Of a DNA stretch of 64,000 nt, positions 9,058 to 17,987 are shown piece after piece (position 1 is the stretch's first letter; each line of letters starts with the position of its first letter). The notes under the pieces are model-generated. The model made no database searches, was not told where the DNA came from, and saw nothing but the letters and a program-made list of their open reading frames with translations. Origin of the DNA: Erwinia billingiae Eb661 (GTDB taxonomy: Bacteria; Pseudomonadota; Gammaproteobacteria; Enterobacterales; Enterobacteriaceae). The stretch spans positions 4,154,001 to 4,218,000 of the forward strand of contig NC_014306.1 of the NCBI RefSeq assembly GCF_000196615.1. The letters are read 5' to 3'. Position numbers and translations under genes: made by a program.

Positions 9058-9981
9058 TTACCCCACCAGCGTCAGCGGACGGTTGTCCACCGTGCGGTTC
9101 GCCATCAGCGACAGCAGAATGCCTTTCACCGCTTCCGCCGGCTGCGACAGCGGCAGGTGATCGGACATGCAGAACGACAGCGAGACCTGAATATCCGGCT
9201 GTTCAATCTTCGCCATCCACGCATCGGAGGCTTTTAACATCGCCCGCGCCGCCGATTCCGGCATCACCGTGCAGCCGAGGCCCGCCGCCAGCGCGGCATT
9301 CAGCGTGGTCTGCGACTCGATTTCACACTTCACGCGGTAGGCCAGCCCCTGATGAATAAAGGCCTCATCGATCACCTTGCGCATGATGTTATAAATGCGC
9401 GGCAGGAACAGTTCGGCGTTAGCGACGTCCGCAAGGCTGACGGTTTTCGCCGGTTTTGCCAGGCTGTGCGGGCAGACAAAATAGAGGTCTTCCTTAATCA
9501 GCGGCATAAAGCGCAGCCCGTGAATTTCGCGGTTGCCGTAGATCACCGCCATATCCATCCGGCCATTCATGATCAGCTCGCTGAGGGTAGTGCCGAAATT
9601 TTCATTGAAGTAGAGAATGATGCCGGGGAACTGGCGATGCACCTCTTCCATCAGCGGTAACGCCAGCTGCTGCGCTGCGGTGCCCGGCGCCAGGCCCACC
9701 GACACGCTGCCGGAGAGCGCCAGGCCGGAACCGTCGATGGCGCTTTGTGCCTGCTCGCACTGCCGCAGAATGGTTTGCGCGTGGACATACAGCGTTTTGC
9801 CGGCCTCGGTAGGCGTCACGCCGCGCTTGGTGCGGATCAACAGCTGCTGATTAACTTCCCCTTCCAGCGTCGCCAGCTGCTGGCTCAGCGCAGGTTGAGC
9901 AATATGCAGAATGTCAGCCGCCTGGGTCAGGCTGCCGACATCGACAATTTTAATAAAGTACTTCAGCCGACGGAGATTCAT
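9058..9981 (-). CDS. LysR-family regulator closely resembling Nac
   Basis: Transcription regulator of 307 residues. The start at 9981 has GAGGA seven bases before it and begins MNLRRLKYFIKIVDVGSLTQ. The winged helix-turn-helix (about 1-60) and the linker read almost like the nitrogen assimilation control protein Nac of enterics (HIAQPALSQQLATLEGE, LIRTKRGVTPTEAGK), and the C-terminus (NRTVDNRPLTLVG) also fits Nac. It sits between the divergent aminotransferase gene and the oxoprolinase/transport run, so it may tie this locus to nitrogen status. Whether it is the orthologue or a paralogue of Nac cannot be told from this window. Confidence 0.85.
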   Translation of the reverse strand: MNLRRLKYFIKIVDVGSLTQAADILHIAQPALSQQLATLEGEVNQQLLIRTKRGVTPTEAGKTLYVHAQTILRQCEQAQSAIDGSGLALSGSVSVGLAPGTAAQQLALPLMEEVHRQFPGIILYFNENFGTTLSELIMNGRMDMAVIYGNREIHGLRFMPLIKEDLYFVCPHSLAKPAKTVSLADVANAELFLPRIYNIMRKVIDEAFIHQGLAYRVKCEIESQTTLNAALAAGLGCTVMPESAARAMLKASDAWMAKIEQPDIQVSLSFCMSDHLPLSQPAEAVKGILLSLMANRTVDNRPLTLVG

Positions 9982-10333
9982 CACCGCGTCCTCAAAATGC
10001 GAAACAAAGTCTGATATAAGCAAAATTGATGCCAGGCACGGGCTGAATGCACAAATTGTGCGGTTTATCCGACCGTTACCGCCTGAAGCGTCGCGTTGGT
10101 GTTCCGGCCACCGTGCCGATTTTCGGCCCTGCAGGCCGTTACGCACCATACCAGTGCATAAGGCTGCCGCGCGGCGGGCTATTATTGTTTTGTGTTATGT
10201 CACCACAACAAAGCGCTATTGGCCTGGCTGCGCCATTCATTATTACCCTGCTTGAGTCCGCCCCCTTTTCAGCCAGATGGCCAGGCCACACGCATGGCGA
10301 TCGTTCTGGCCCTACTATTGGAACCCAAGCGCC

Positions 10334-11536
10334 ATGCCTGATATTGCCGACCGTTTAAAGAACGTCTCCGTCTCTGCGTCCGTCGCCATGACCCAGAAAG
10401 CCCGCGATCTGGCGGCCGGAGGCGTGCATGTTGTGGCGCTGTCGACCGGCGAGCCTGATTTCCCGACGCCGCTGCACGCCATCGAAGCCGCCTATGCCGC
10501 CGCGCTGGGTGGCGATACCCGCTATCCGCCGACCGACGGCACGCCCGCGCTGCGCACCGCCATCCAGAAAAAATTCCAGCGGGATAATCACCTGCACTAT
10601 GCCCTGAGCCAGATCCTCACCGCCGGTGGCGCCAAGCAGATCATCTTTAACGCCATGCTGGCCACCATCAATCCCGGCGACGAAGTGATCATCCCGTCGC
10701 CGTCGTGGATCAGCTACGCCGATATCGTTAAGTTCGCGGGCGGCACGCCGGTGCCGGTGGCCTGTCCGCAGGAGAACGGCTTTAAGCCCTATCCGGCCGA
10801 TCTGGACGCGGCGATCACCGACAAAACCAAATGGCTGCTGCTCAATTACCCCAGCAACCCGACCGGTTCCGTCGCCACGCGCCAGGAGTTACAGGCAATC
10901 GGCGAGGTGATGCTGCGCTATCCGCAGATCTGGATCATGACCGATGATATCTATGAACATCTGATCTACGACGACGTGACCTTCTGTACGCTCGCCGAAG
11001 TGGTGCCTGCGCTGTTTGACCGGGTGCTGACGGTGAATGGCGTCTCGAAAGCCTACTCGATGACCGGCTGGCGGCTGGGATTCTGCGGCGGCCCGCAGGC
11101 GCTGATTAACGCCATGAGCAACGTCAATACCCAGAACAGCGGCGGCGTCACCACCCTGACCCAGGCGGCGGCGGTGGCGGTGCTGGAAGGCCCGCAGGAT
11201 CTGCTGAAAGAGCGGGCGGCAATCTACCGCCAGCGCCGTGATTACGTGCTGGAGCGTCTGACCGCCATTGACGGATTACGCTGCCATAAGCCGCAGGGCG
11301 CGTTCTATCTGTTCGTCAATATCGCCGCGTTTATCGGCAAAACCACCGCCGGCGGCCGCACCATCAGCAACGATGCCGACTTTGTGCTGGCGTTGATCGA
11401 GGAGCAGCATGTGGTCACCGTTCAGGGTGCCGCCTACGGTATGAGCCCCTATTTCCGCCTCTCATATGCCACCAGCATGGACGTGCTGCAGGATGGCTGC
11501 GACCGGCTGGCCGCCTTCTGCGAAGGCATGCGTTAA
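10334..11536 (+). CDS. PLP-dependent aminotransferase, aspartate aminotransferase-like (class I)
   Basis: Cytoplasmic fold-type I aminotransferase, 400 residues. The start at 10334 (MPDIADRLKNVSVSASVAM) matches the usual family N-terminus. Recognisable blocks: STGEPDFPTP, the PLP phosphate site TAGGAKQIIF, NYPSNPTGSV, TDDIYEHLIYDD and the Schiff-base motif VSKAYSMTGWRLGF with Lys239. C-terminal Arg (YFRLSYA) would hold the substrate carboxylate. Divergent from the Nac-like gene and surrounded by oxoprolinase genes, it could transaminate the glutamate formed from 5-oxoproline. Only a weak ribosome site (GGAA, about 14 bases away) is visible. Confidence 0.9.
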   Translation: MPDIADRLKNVSVSASVAMTQKARDLAAGGVHVVALSTGEPDFPTPLHAIEAAYAAALGGDTRYPPTDGTPALRTAIQKKFQRDNHLHYALSQILTAGGAKQIIFNAMLATINPGDEVIIPSPSWISYADIVKFAGGTPVPVACPQENGFKPYPADLDAAITDKTKWLLLNYPSNPTGSVATRQELQAIGEVMLRYPQIWIMTDDIYEHLIYDDVTFCTLAEVVPALFDRVLTVNGVSKAYSMTGWRLGFCGGPQALINAMSNVNTQNSGGVTTLTQAAAVAVLEGPQDLLKERAAIYRQRRDYVLERLTAIDGLRCHKPQGAFYLFVNIAAFIGKTTAGGRTISNDADFVLALIEEQHVVTVQGAAYGMSPYFRLSYATSMDVLQDGCDRLAAFCEGMR

Positions 11537-11549
11537 GCGCTGAGCAGCA

Positions 11550-11590
11550 ATAAAAAAGCGGGCAACCTGTTGGGGTTGCCCGCTTTTTTT
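11550..11590. terminator. Bidirectional terminator between aminotransferase and pxpC
   Basis: A-run, GCGGGCAACC stem, 7-base loop, GGTTGCCCGC, then a run of seven or more T. It sits between the convergent aminotransferase and pxpC genes and should end transcription from both sides. Confidence 0.93.
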
Positions 11591-11595
11591 GTCGC

Positions 11596-12582
11596 TTACA
11601 GCCCGATGACGCGTTTCATCGGCAGGCAGGAATCGCGCAGGCGCGTCAGCCAGCGGGCGATCTCTGCGGCCACCTGAATCGCTTCCTGCGCATCACTCTT
11701 CACCAGCTGGATAAACTGGCCGGGCTGAACCTGCGCCAGACGCCACAAATCCTCTTCAATGATCCCGGCCACTTTCGGATAGCCTCCGGCGGTATTGGCA
11801 TCACTGAGCTGAATAATCGGTTCGCCCGCCGGTGGCACCTGCACAATGCCCGGCACCAGCCCGTAAGATCGCATTTCCACCACGTTGTCCGGCAGGATCG
11901 GTTCGCCCGCCAGACGATAGCCGGTGCGGTTGCTCTGCATCGACACCTTCCAGCTCTGCTGCCAGAAGCGCGCATGATCGGCGGCGAACAGCGCGTATTC
12001 TCCGGCCGGAATCGCACGCAGCTGCACCACGCCGCTGGCGCTGGTTGGAAACGCGTGCGCCATGGCGACCGCAGGCGGCTCAATACCCATTCCGGCGGCC
12101 GGCAACGCCAGTGAAAGCGTCTCGCCCTGCGGCAGCCGATCGCCCTTCTGCAACGGTCGGCCTTGATGACCGCCGAAATTGCCACGCAGCGCGGTGCTGC
12201 GCGAGCCCATCACCAGCGGCACATCAATGCCGCCCGCGACGCACAGATAGCTGCGCGCGCCCTGACGGGGAAAGCGGCACTCCAGCTCCTGCCCCGCGCG
12301 CACCGCGCATCCCCACCACGGCGGCAGGTCAACGCCATCAAGCTGCGCACGGCAGTCTGCGCCGGTCAGCACGATGCTGGTATCGGTCAGAAAGCGCACG
12401 CGGAACGGGAACATCTGCACCTCAATGCAGGCGGCGTTTTCGTCATTGCCCAGCAGGATATTGCCGGCCCGTAACGCCAGTGGATCCATCACGCCGCTGA
12501 CCGAGACGCCAATATGGCGGTAGCCGTTACGCCCCAGATCCTGCACGGTATTGAGCGCGCCGGTTTTAATCATTTCAATCAC
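11596..12582 (-). CDS. pxpC: 5-oxoprolinase subunit C (KipA/AHS2 family)
   Basis: Biotin-dependent-carboxylase-like allophanate hydrolase subunit 2 family, the third part of the PxpABC 5-oxoprolinase. The 328-residue protein begins MIEMIKTGALNTVQDLGRNGYRHIGVSVSGVMD, the family signature, and continues with LLGNDENAACIE, GADCRAQLDG and CVAGGIDVPLVMGSRST. It overlaps pxpB by 4 bases (ATGA), the usual pxpB-pxpC coupling. The end is 5-6 bases from the shared terminator. Confidence 0.92.
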   Translation of the reverse strand: MIEMIKTGALNTVQDLGRNGYRHIGVSVSGVMDPLALRAGNILLGNDENAACIEVQMFPFRVRFLTDTSIVLTGADCRAQLDGVDLPPWWGCAVRAGQELECRFPRQGARSYLCVAGGIDVPLVMGSRSTALRGNFGGHQGRPLQKGDRLPQGETLSLALPAAGMGIEPPAVAMAHAFPTSASGVVQLRAIPAGEYALFAADHARFWQQSWKVSMQSNRTGYRLAGEPILPDNVVEMRSYGLVPGIVQVPPAGEPIIQLSDANTAGGYPKVAGIIEEDLWRLAQVQPGQFIQLVKSDAQEAIQVAAEIARWLTRLRDSCLPMKRVIGL

Positions 12583-13289
12583 AGTTCAATCCTCGCAGGG
12601 ATAAAGCGCACGCTGTCGCCCGGTGCCATTAACGCAGGATTTTCTGCATGGGGATCGAAGACGTTAAGCTCCGCAAACCCCAGCGCGTTCCAGCCGTTCG
12701 GCCCGGTCAGCGCGGAGACGCCCGCCTGCGCGCCGCCGATGGTCACCGTGCCTTTCAGCATATGCAGCGAGGGGACTTTTTTTCGTGGCGTGGCCAGCGA
12801 GGGATCGAGGCCGTGCAGATAGCCAAAGCCCGGCGCGCTGCCCAGCGCAAATACCGTGTAATGGCCGTTGGCATGACGCCGCACCACTTCCGCCGCCGTT
12901 AAGCCGGTGTGCTGGCAGATAGCCTGAAGATCGGTGGCATGTTCGCCGCCGTAAATCACCGGGATTTCGATCAGCTTGCCGTTAGGATCCACCGCTTCGG
13001 CCTTGTCCCACAGCTCGCTGAGCATCCGCAGCGTGGCGTCGTAATCGGTCGGCGTTTGCACAAACACCACCAGCAGATTGGTGACGCCGGGGATCAGCGA
13101 GTCAACGTCCGGGCGGTCGCTGAGCGAGGCCGCCAGCGACCAGATCCGCCGTTGCGCCGGCAAATCAAAGGCACCCGGCGCTTCCACCAGCCACGCACGG
13201 CTGCCGATGGTCGAGATCTTCACCCGGTCGCCATGGCCGTGCAGATGAAAAGAGGCGCTCGAAGGCGCCTCACGTAACCGCATCGTCAT
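12579..13289 (-). CDS. pxpB: 5-oxoprolinase subunit B (KipI/AHS1 family)
   Basis: Second subunit of PxpABC 5-oxoprolinase, 236 residues. Family blocks visible: DSLIPGVTNLLVVF, EIPVIYGGEHATDLQAICQHTGLTAAEVV and the conserved GSAPGFGYLHGLDPSLATPRK. Gene order binding protein, pxpB, pxpC on the minus strand with gaps of 3 and -4 bases indicates one transcript. The link of the binding protein to pxpBC, and of pxpA to the permeases, supports an uptake-plus-opening pathway for 5-oxoproline or an analogue. Confidence 0.92.
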   Translation of the reverse strand: MTMRLREAPSSASFHLHGHGDRVKISTIGSRAWLVEAPGAFDLPAQRRIWSLAASLSDRPDVDSLIPGVTNLLVVFVQTPTDYDATLRMLSELWDKAEAVDPNGKLIEIPVIYGGEHATDLQAICQHTGLTAAEVVRRHANGHYTVFALGSAPGFGYLHGLDPSLATPRKKVPSLHMLKGTVTIGGAQAGVSALTGPNGWNALGFAELNVFDPHAENPALMAPGDSVRFIPARIEL

Positions 13290-13292
13290 CGA

Positions 13293-14132
13293 TTATTCCA
13301 GAGGTTCGAATTTCAGGCTGGACAGCGGCTGCACCTTCTCTTCGCGCACCATTTTGTAGTCGGTGTTGGGGCCAATCCATTTGTCCCAGATTTTGTCGAT
13401 GGTGCCGTCATCGTCCATCGCTTTCAGGCTGGTATTCACTTTGGTCAGCAGCGCGGGCTCGCCCTGCTTCATGCCAATGCCAATCGGCTCCAGCGCCATT
13501 GGCTCTTTGATCATCCCCAGCTCGATGCCGTCTTTGCCGGCCTGGGTAATCATCTTGATGCCGGTCATGGTGTTGGTGACAAAGCCAACGGCTTTATTCT
13601 GCTCCAGCGCGAGGAACGCCGAGGCCGCATCCTGGAAGGTTACCGCTTTGGCGCCCGCCAGATGGATTGACTGCTCGGAAGTGGTGCCTTTGGTGGCACT
13701 GATGCGCTTACCTTTAAAGTCGGCTTTGGTTTTGTCGACGTCCGGCTTTTTCACCACCAGCATCTCTTTCGCCACGTAGTACGGGTCGCTGAACTGGATC
13801 TGCTTGCCGCGCGTTTTGGTGTACGCCAGGTTGGCAATCAACACATCGGCACGGCCGGTGGCAATCACCGCGATACGGGCTTCAATCGAGGTCGGCATCA
13901 GGTTGAGCTTTAGCCCCATCTGCTGTGCCAGCGCGGTACAAAGGTCAACATCCATTCCCACCAGCTGGCGGGTTTTCGGGTCCGGTGATGAAAACGGAGG
14001 AACGTCTGAGTAAACGGCACAGTTCAGCTGACCGCGCGCCTGGATATCGGACAGGGCATCGGCCTTAGCGGAAGAAAACGCCATCATTAATGGCAGTGCA
14101 AGTACGGAACAAGACAGTAGCTTCAGTTTCAT
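13293..14132 (-). CDS. Periplasmic amino-acid binding protein (family 3)
   Basis: Solute-binding protein of 279 residues with a signal peptide ending ...MMAFSSAKA. The mature part shows the family 3 pattern: LNCAVYSDVPPFSSPDPKTRQLVGMDVDLCTALAQQMG, then ARIAVIATGRADVLIANLAYTKTR, and SATKGTTSEQ. It is the first gene of a unit with pxpB-pxpC, yet the cognate permeases and ATPase are 7-9 kb away in the other part of the locus. Binding residues fit an amino-acid-like ligand with a carboxylate (Arg in the YTKTR region). The ligand is inferred to be 5-oxoproline or glutamate from the neighbours. Confidence 0.9.
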   Translation of the reverse strand: MKLKLLSCSVLALPLMMAFSSAKADALSDIQARGQLNCAVYSDVPPFSSPDPKTRQLVGMDVDLCTALAQQMGLKLNLMPTSIEARIAVIATGRADVLIANLAYTKTRGKQIQFSDPYYVAKEMLVVKKPDVDKTKADFKGKRISATKGTTSEQSIHLAGAKAVTFQDAASAFLALEQNKAVGFVTNTMTGIKMITQAGKDGIELGMIKEPMALEPIGIGMKQGEPALLTKVNTSLKAMDDDGTIDKIWDKWIGPNTDYKMVREEKVQPLSSLKFEPLE

Positions 14133-14388
14133 CAGTAATTCCCCGGTCGGTAGCGATGACTTTCGTCCCCTGGCTCAGAATGAGCAAAAATAATGGGTTT
14201 GGCAGCGTTTTTACGGTGGCGGCTTTCGGCACCCTGATCTGACTATATAAGCCGCGTTTTGCCTTGTATAAGAGGGAAACCCTGTGTGGGGATATGCATT
14301 TTATATGACAGAAAATAACCTGCACGCTCTAAGGTAAAACGGACTTCCCCGTGGCGGGAACCGGGTTGCACGATGAAAAGCGAAGGTA

Positions 14389-15312
14389 ATGATGAATTCC
14401 AAACTGGGTGTGTTGCTGAAATTACTGTCAGCCCTCTGCGCGACATTAATGCTGGCCTGCGTCAAAGGGCTGAGCGGCACCATTCCGACCGGTGAAGTCA
14501 TTTTCTTTCGCTCGTTCGTCGCCCTGTTTCCGCTGCTGATCTGGCTGAAAATGCAGGGCAATATTCTGCCGCAAATCAAAACGCGGAATATCTTCGGCCA
14601 TTTGATTCGCGGCTTTTCCGGCACCGGCGGCATGTATTTCAATTATATGGCGCTGGTCTATCTGTCACTCGCCGACGCCACGGCCATCAGCTACGCCGCG
14701 CCGCTGTTCACGGTGATTCTGGCGGCGGTGCTGTTAAAAGAGACCGTTCAGCTCTATCGCTGGCTGGCGGTGGTCATCGGCTTCTCCGGCATTCTGGTGA
14801 TGCTCTCTGCCCATCTGAACGACGGAGGCTCGTTACTGGCCGGTAACGCCTTAAACCTGTCCGCCGGGTTGGGCATTCTGTTAGGGCTGATGGCCGCGCT
14901 GTGCACCGCGGTGTCGCTGGTGCAGATCCGCTTTCTGAACGGCATTGAAAAACCCGGCGCGATTGTGTTTTATTTTTCGTTGATGACCATGCTGATTGGC
15001 CTGTCGACGCTGTATTTCGGTTGGGTGATGCCGGATAGCACCCAGCTGTTGCTGTTGGTGGGCTGCGGCTTTTTCGGCGGCATGGCGCAAATTCTGGTCA
15101 CCCTCAGCCTGCGCTATGCCGACGCCTCGCTGCTGGCGCCGTTTGATTACACCACGCTGGTGTGGTCGATGCTGATTGGCTATCTGTTTCTTAACAGCCT
15201 GCCGGGGTCGTCGACGATTGTTGGCGCGGTGATTGTCGCCTCGGCGGGGATCTTCACCGTCTGGAGCGAAAGGCGCAAGCGCAAGCTGATGATGATCCGC
15301 ACCCTGACCTGA
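14389..15312 (+). CDS. DMT-superfamily (EamA) transporter
   Basis: Inner-membrane protein of about 307 residues with roughly ten hydrophobic helices in two EamA repeats; the first contains RGFSGTGGMYFNYMALVYLSLADATAISYAAPLFTVILA, the second SLRYADASLLAPFDYTTLVWSMLIGYLF. Proteins of this kind export amino acids or metabolites, but the substrate cannot be deduced. An ATG at 14392 is equally likely as start (GAAGG sits just ahead of both). It is divergent from the amino-acid binding protein gene, with 256 bases between them. Confidence 0.88.
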   Translation: MMNSKLGVLLKLLSALCATLMLACVKGLSGTIPTGEVIFFRSFVALFPLLIWLKMQGNILPQIKTRNIFGHLIRGFSGTGGMYFNYMALVYLSLADATAISYAAPLFTVILAAVLLKETVQLYRWLAVVIGFSGILVMLSAHLNDGGSLLAGNALNLSAGLGILLGLMAALCTAVSLVQIRFLNGIEKPGAIVFYFSLMTMLIGLSTLYFGWVMPDSTQLLLLVGCGFFGGMAQILVTLSLRYADASLLAPFDYTTLVWSMLIGYLFLNSLPGSSTIVGAVIVASAGIFTVWSERRKRKLMMIRTLT

Positions 15313-15416
15313 GTTCGCCGTGCCGACATTTACCGCTCAGCGCACAGGTTTTACTGGCAGCGCGCCAGGTCACACGTTAAGCTCTGCGCAAATTTTTACT
15401 GCCAGAACCGATCGCC

Positions 15417-15758
15417 ATGAAAACCAAACTGCTCGCCATCCTGATCCTCGTCGTTATCGCCATTGGTCTTTACCTCGCGCTGAAGCCCCACCCACAGAAT
15501 CCGCACTACTATGCGGCGGCCTGCGTGATGATTAACGATATCGGCCAGCCGAAAAACCCGGATGAATTTATGGCGAAGTTGCAGGCGGTGATCGTCAATG
15601 AAAACGCCTCCTATGCCTTTGATAAGGTGGAATTCGATCGCCATTCGGCGCAGGGTGCCAGCCAGCGTTACTACGCGCTGAGCCAGGCACAGCAGGCTGA
15701 TACCCGCAAAGGTCTGGATAATTGTCTGGCGGTGATGCTGCCCGCCGCCAGGCCGTAA
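15417..15758 (+). CDS. Small membrane-anchored protein of unknown function
   Basis: A 113-residue protein with one N-terminal hydrophobic helix (LLAILILVVIAIGLYLAL) and a soluble remainder, so probably an anchored periplasmic protein. Two cysteines (about 36 and 102) could form a disulfide. I do not recognise a family. The reading frame ends just before a strong terminator. The 100-base gap to the transporter gene and the absence of a terminator there leave co-transcription possible. Confidence 0.7.
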   Translation: MKTKLLAILILVVIAIGLYLALKPHPQNPHYYAAACVMINDIGQPKNPDEFMAKLQAVIVNENASYAFDKVEFDRHSAQGASQRYYALSQAQQADTRKGLDNCLAVMLPAARP

Positions 15759-15771
15759 TCGTTGAGGTTAA

Positions 15772-15808
15772 ATGACAGGCCAATTTCTCTGGCCTGTCAT
15801 TTTTATTT
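15772..15808 (+). terminator. Intrinsic terminator
   Basis: An 11-bp stem (ATGACAGGCCA with TGGCCTGTCAT) with a 7-base loop, followed by TTTTATTT, starting 14 bases after the stop codon of the small anchored protein. Confidence 0.92.
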
Positions 15809-16316
15809 CAGAGACATAAATATAATTTATTAGTATTAAAGTCCTACTGTATTAAGACCGCGTCTCAGGAATAGTATCAATAGCCATAAACAGTGATGTT
15901 TTTGGGCATCCAGGATAAAGCCGACTATTTATTCAATAAGAGCGCCAAATCATTAATAACCGCTGGGCGTAATTATTCTGCGTGCATTGCGGTTAATTCC
16001 TTGTAATTCAGTTACCCCGTCTTGCAGTAATCAGAAAAAACCCACCACTGCCATACCGGAGATTTCTTTATTAGTGCCACACTTCAGTAGCTTACGCCTG
16101 ATATGTTGCGGCAGGCCGCGCACCGTGGGGATGAATGAAATATCAGCACCCCAAATCAGAATAAGGCGAAATGATTACCCAGGCTTAACCACGCAGTCAG
16201 GGCATAATCTGTAAAATCCGGCCAGGCGGGCTGCGCGATATAGAATGTCAGTTAAACAATAGCCACTAAAAATAACTCACATGTCATTCAGACCCTTTTA
16301 TGAAGGAGGCGATAAA
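15809..16316. other. Gene-free AT-rich stretch, possible decayed frame
   Basis: About 500 bases with base composition clearly richer in A/T than the flanks and no convincing gene. On the minus strand (about 16186-16031) a frame of some 50 codons ends at TGA and is interrupted upstream by TAA; it reads ...WGADISFIPTVRG... and looks protein-like, but I cannot assign it. The end of the stretch carries the promoter and ribosome site of the next small gene. Confidence 0.4.
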
Positions 16317-16580
16317 ATGCCTGCCGAATATTATTATGTGACACAGCAAATAGATAAATCTGATTTTCACATGCTGCATCGGGCGGGATGTCCTTCCCTG
16401 CCCAGAAAGGAGACGCTGCACTTTATTGGCAGCCTGTACGATGCCTCTCAGGCCATGACCGTGGCCAAAATGCGCGTAGGGCAGCAGGTCAAAGCCTGTT
16501 TCATCTGTTGCCGCCCGCAAAATGAGGCGAACAAGCCGTTGCCCGACAAGATGCACGCGCGGCAACATTCGGGAAAATAA
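16317..16580 (+). CDS. Small cysteine-containing protein of unknown function
   Basis: An 87-residue protein. The start at 16317 is favoured over the upstream ATG at 16281 because AAGGAGG lies six bases before it. It begins MPAEYYYVTQQIDKSDFHML and shows H-R-A-G-C near residue 25 and C-F-I-C-C near residue 61, a His/Cys pattern that could bind a metal or form disulfides. There is no signal peptide. I do not recognise the family, and its neighbours (gap on the left, convergent reductase on the right) give no clue. Confidence 0.65.
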   Translation: MPAEYYYVTQQIDKSDFHMLHRAGCPSLPRKETLHFIGSLYDASQAMTVAKMRVGQQVKACFICCRPQNEANKPLPDKMHARQHSGK

Positions 16581-16675
16581 CACGCCTAAGGTCAATACGG
16601 GCCGGTTTCATCAGGGCGATGTCACCGGTTTGGGTCTGAACACGGGCAGGCGGGAAATCGCCTGCCCGTCACGCG

Positions 16676-17776
16676 TTACTGACTGACGCGGTAGCGATCC
16701 AGCCAGTGCGCATACGGTGCGGGCAGCACCCAGGACGCCTGCTCTTTCTTCAGGTCGCGTGCGGCCTGGTACGTCCAGTTCGGGTTGGCCAGATGCGCCT
16801 TGCCGACCATCACCAGATCCAGCTCGCCTTTCTCAATGGTTTGATTGGCAATAAGCGGCGCGTCAATGCCCCAGGCGGACGCCACGGCAATGTTCGCTTC
16901 GCGCTTCACGCGGACCGCAACCGGGGCCAGGAAAGCCGGTCCCCACGGAATGTTTGAGTCCGGCGTGGAGAAGCCGACGCTGACGCTCAGCAGATCCAGG
17001 CCGTTAGCGCGGAACTTTTTGGTCAGGTCGATGGCTTCGCTCAGCGTCTCTTCATCGCGGCCATCGTACTCAATCACGCCGAAACGGGCGGTCAGCGGCA
17101 GATTTTCCGGCCACTGGTGACGCACGGCATCCAGCGTTTCCAGCAGGAAGCGCCCGCGATTTTCGGCATTGCCGCCGTACTGATCCTGACGCTGGTTGGC
17201 GTGAACCGAGAAGAAGCTCTGCGCCAGATAGCCATGGGCAAAATGCAGCTCCAGCCATTCAAAACCGGCCTCACGCGCGCGGCGGGTGGCGTCGGCAAAG
17301 TCGTTGCGCACGCGGGCAATATCGGCCAGCGTCATTTCCTGCGGGACCTGCGGCAGGTTGCTGCCAAAGGCCACGGCGGACGGGGAAAGGGTCTCCCAGC
17401 TGCGCGGATCGGTTTTAACGATATGATCGTCACCTTCCCACGGCAGGTTGGCGCTGGCTTTACGTCCGGCATGACCAATCTGGATGCCAGGGATGGCACC
17501 GGCCGCTTTGATTTCGCGGGCAATCTGCGCCAGCTTTTCCGCCTGCTCGTCATTCCACAGACCTAAACAGCCCGGGGTGATGCGACCTTCTGGCGAAACG
17601 GCCGTGGCTTCCACAATCACCAGCCCCGCACCACCGCGCGCCAGGCTGTTGTAGTGCACGCGGTGCCAGTCATTACTGACGCCATCAACAGCGCTGTACT
17701 GGCACATTGGCGGCACGGCAATACGGTTACGTAACGTTACGTCTTTCAATTCAAACGGGGAAAATAGCCCTGGCAT
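16676..17776 (-). CDS. NADH:flavin oxidoreductase, old yellow enzyme family (YqjM type)
   Basis: FMN-dependent ene-reductase of 366 residues, a TIM barrel. The ATG at 17776 has GAGG seven bases before it and gives the standard start MPGLFSPFELKDVTLRNRI. YqjM-class marks: VPPMCQYSAVDG with the active-site Cys, IQIGHAGRKAS with the substrate-binding His, the catalytic-Tyr region HFAHGYLAQSFFS, and LDLVMVGKAHLANP for FMN phosphate. The class reduces activated double bonds such as N-ethylmaleimide or enones. It is divergent from an FMN monooxygenase gene, so a role in the same pathway or stress response is possible. Confidence 0.9.
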   Translation of the reverse strand: MPGLFSPFELKDVTLRNRIAVPPMCQYSAVDGVSNDWHRVHYNSLARGGAGLVIVEATAVSPEGRITPGCLGLWNDEQAEKLAQIAREIKAAGAIPGIQIGHAGRKASANLPWEGDDHIVKTDPRSWETLSPSAVAFGSNLPQVPQEMTLADIARVRNDFADATRRAREAGFEWLELHFAHGYLAQSFFSVHANQRQDQYGGNAENRGRFLLETLDAVRHQWPENLPLTARFGVIEYDGRDEETLSEAIDLTKKFRANGLDLLSVSVGFSTPDSNIPWGPAFLAPVAVRVKREANIAVASAWGIDAPLIANQTIEKGELDLVMVGKAHLANPNWTYQAARDLKKEQASWVLPAPYAHWLDRYRVSQ

Positions 17777-17987
17777 AGAAACCTCAGTAGTCGAAAACAA
17801 ATTCAGAAAATAGCGGGATACCATAACGCCCAATGGCACTGCGACCTGTAGCACCAAATGCCATCGGCGGCGTTGCGCGCGGTAACCAATCCCTTTTTCC
17901 GGCAATGCTTGGTCTTTATTCGCATTTCCTCTGCCCTTCCCCTTGGTTAATTCTGTTGACCCTTATTGGTCAATTTTGAGACACACC

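Noticed and set aside
15987-16214. A 75-codon plus-strand frame in the AT-rich gap
   Set aside because: No ribosome site, no family; reads as random sequence, though the opposite strand has a slightly protein-like stretch.
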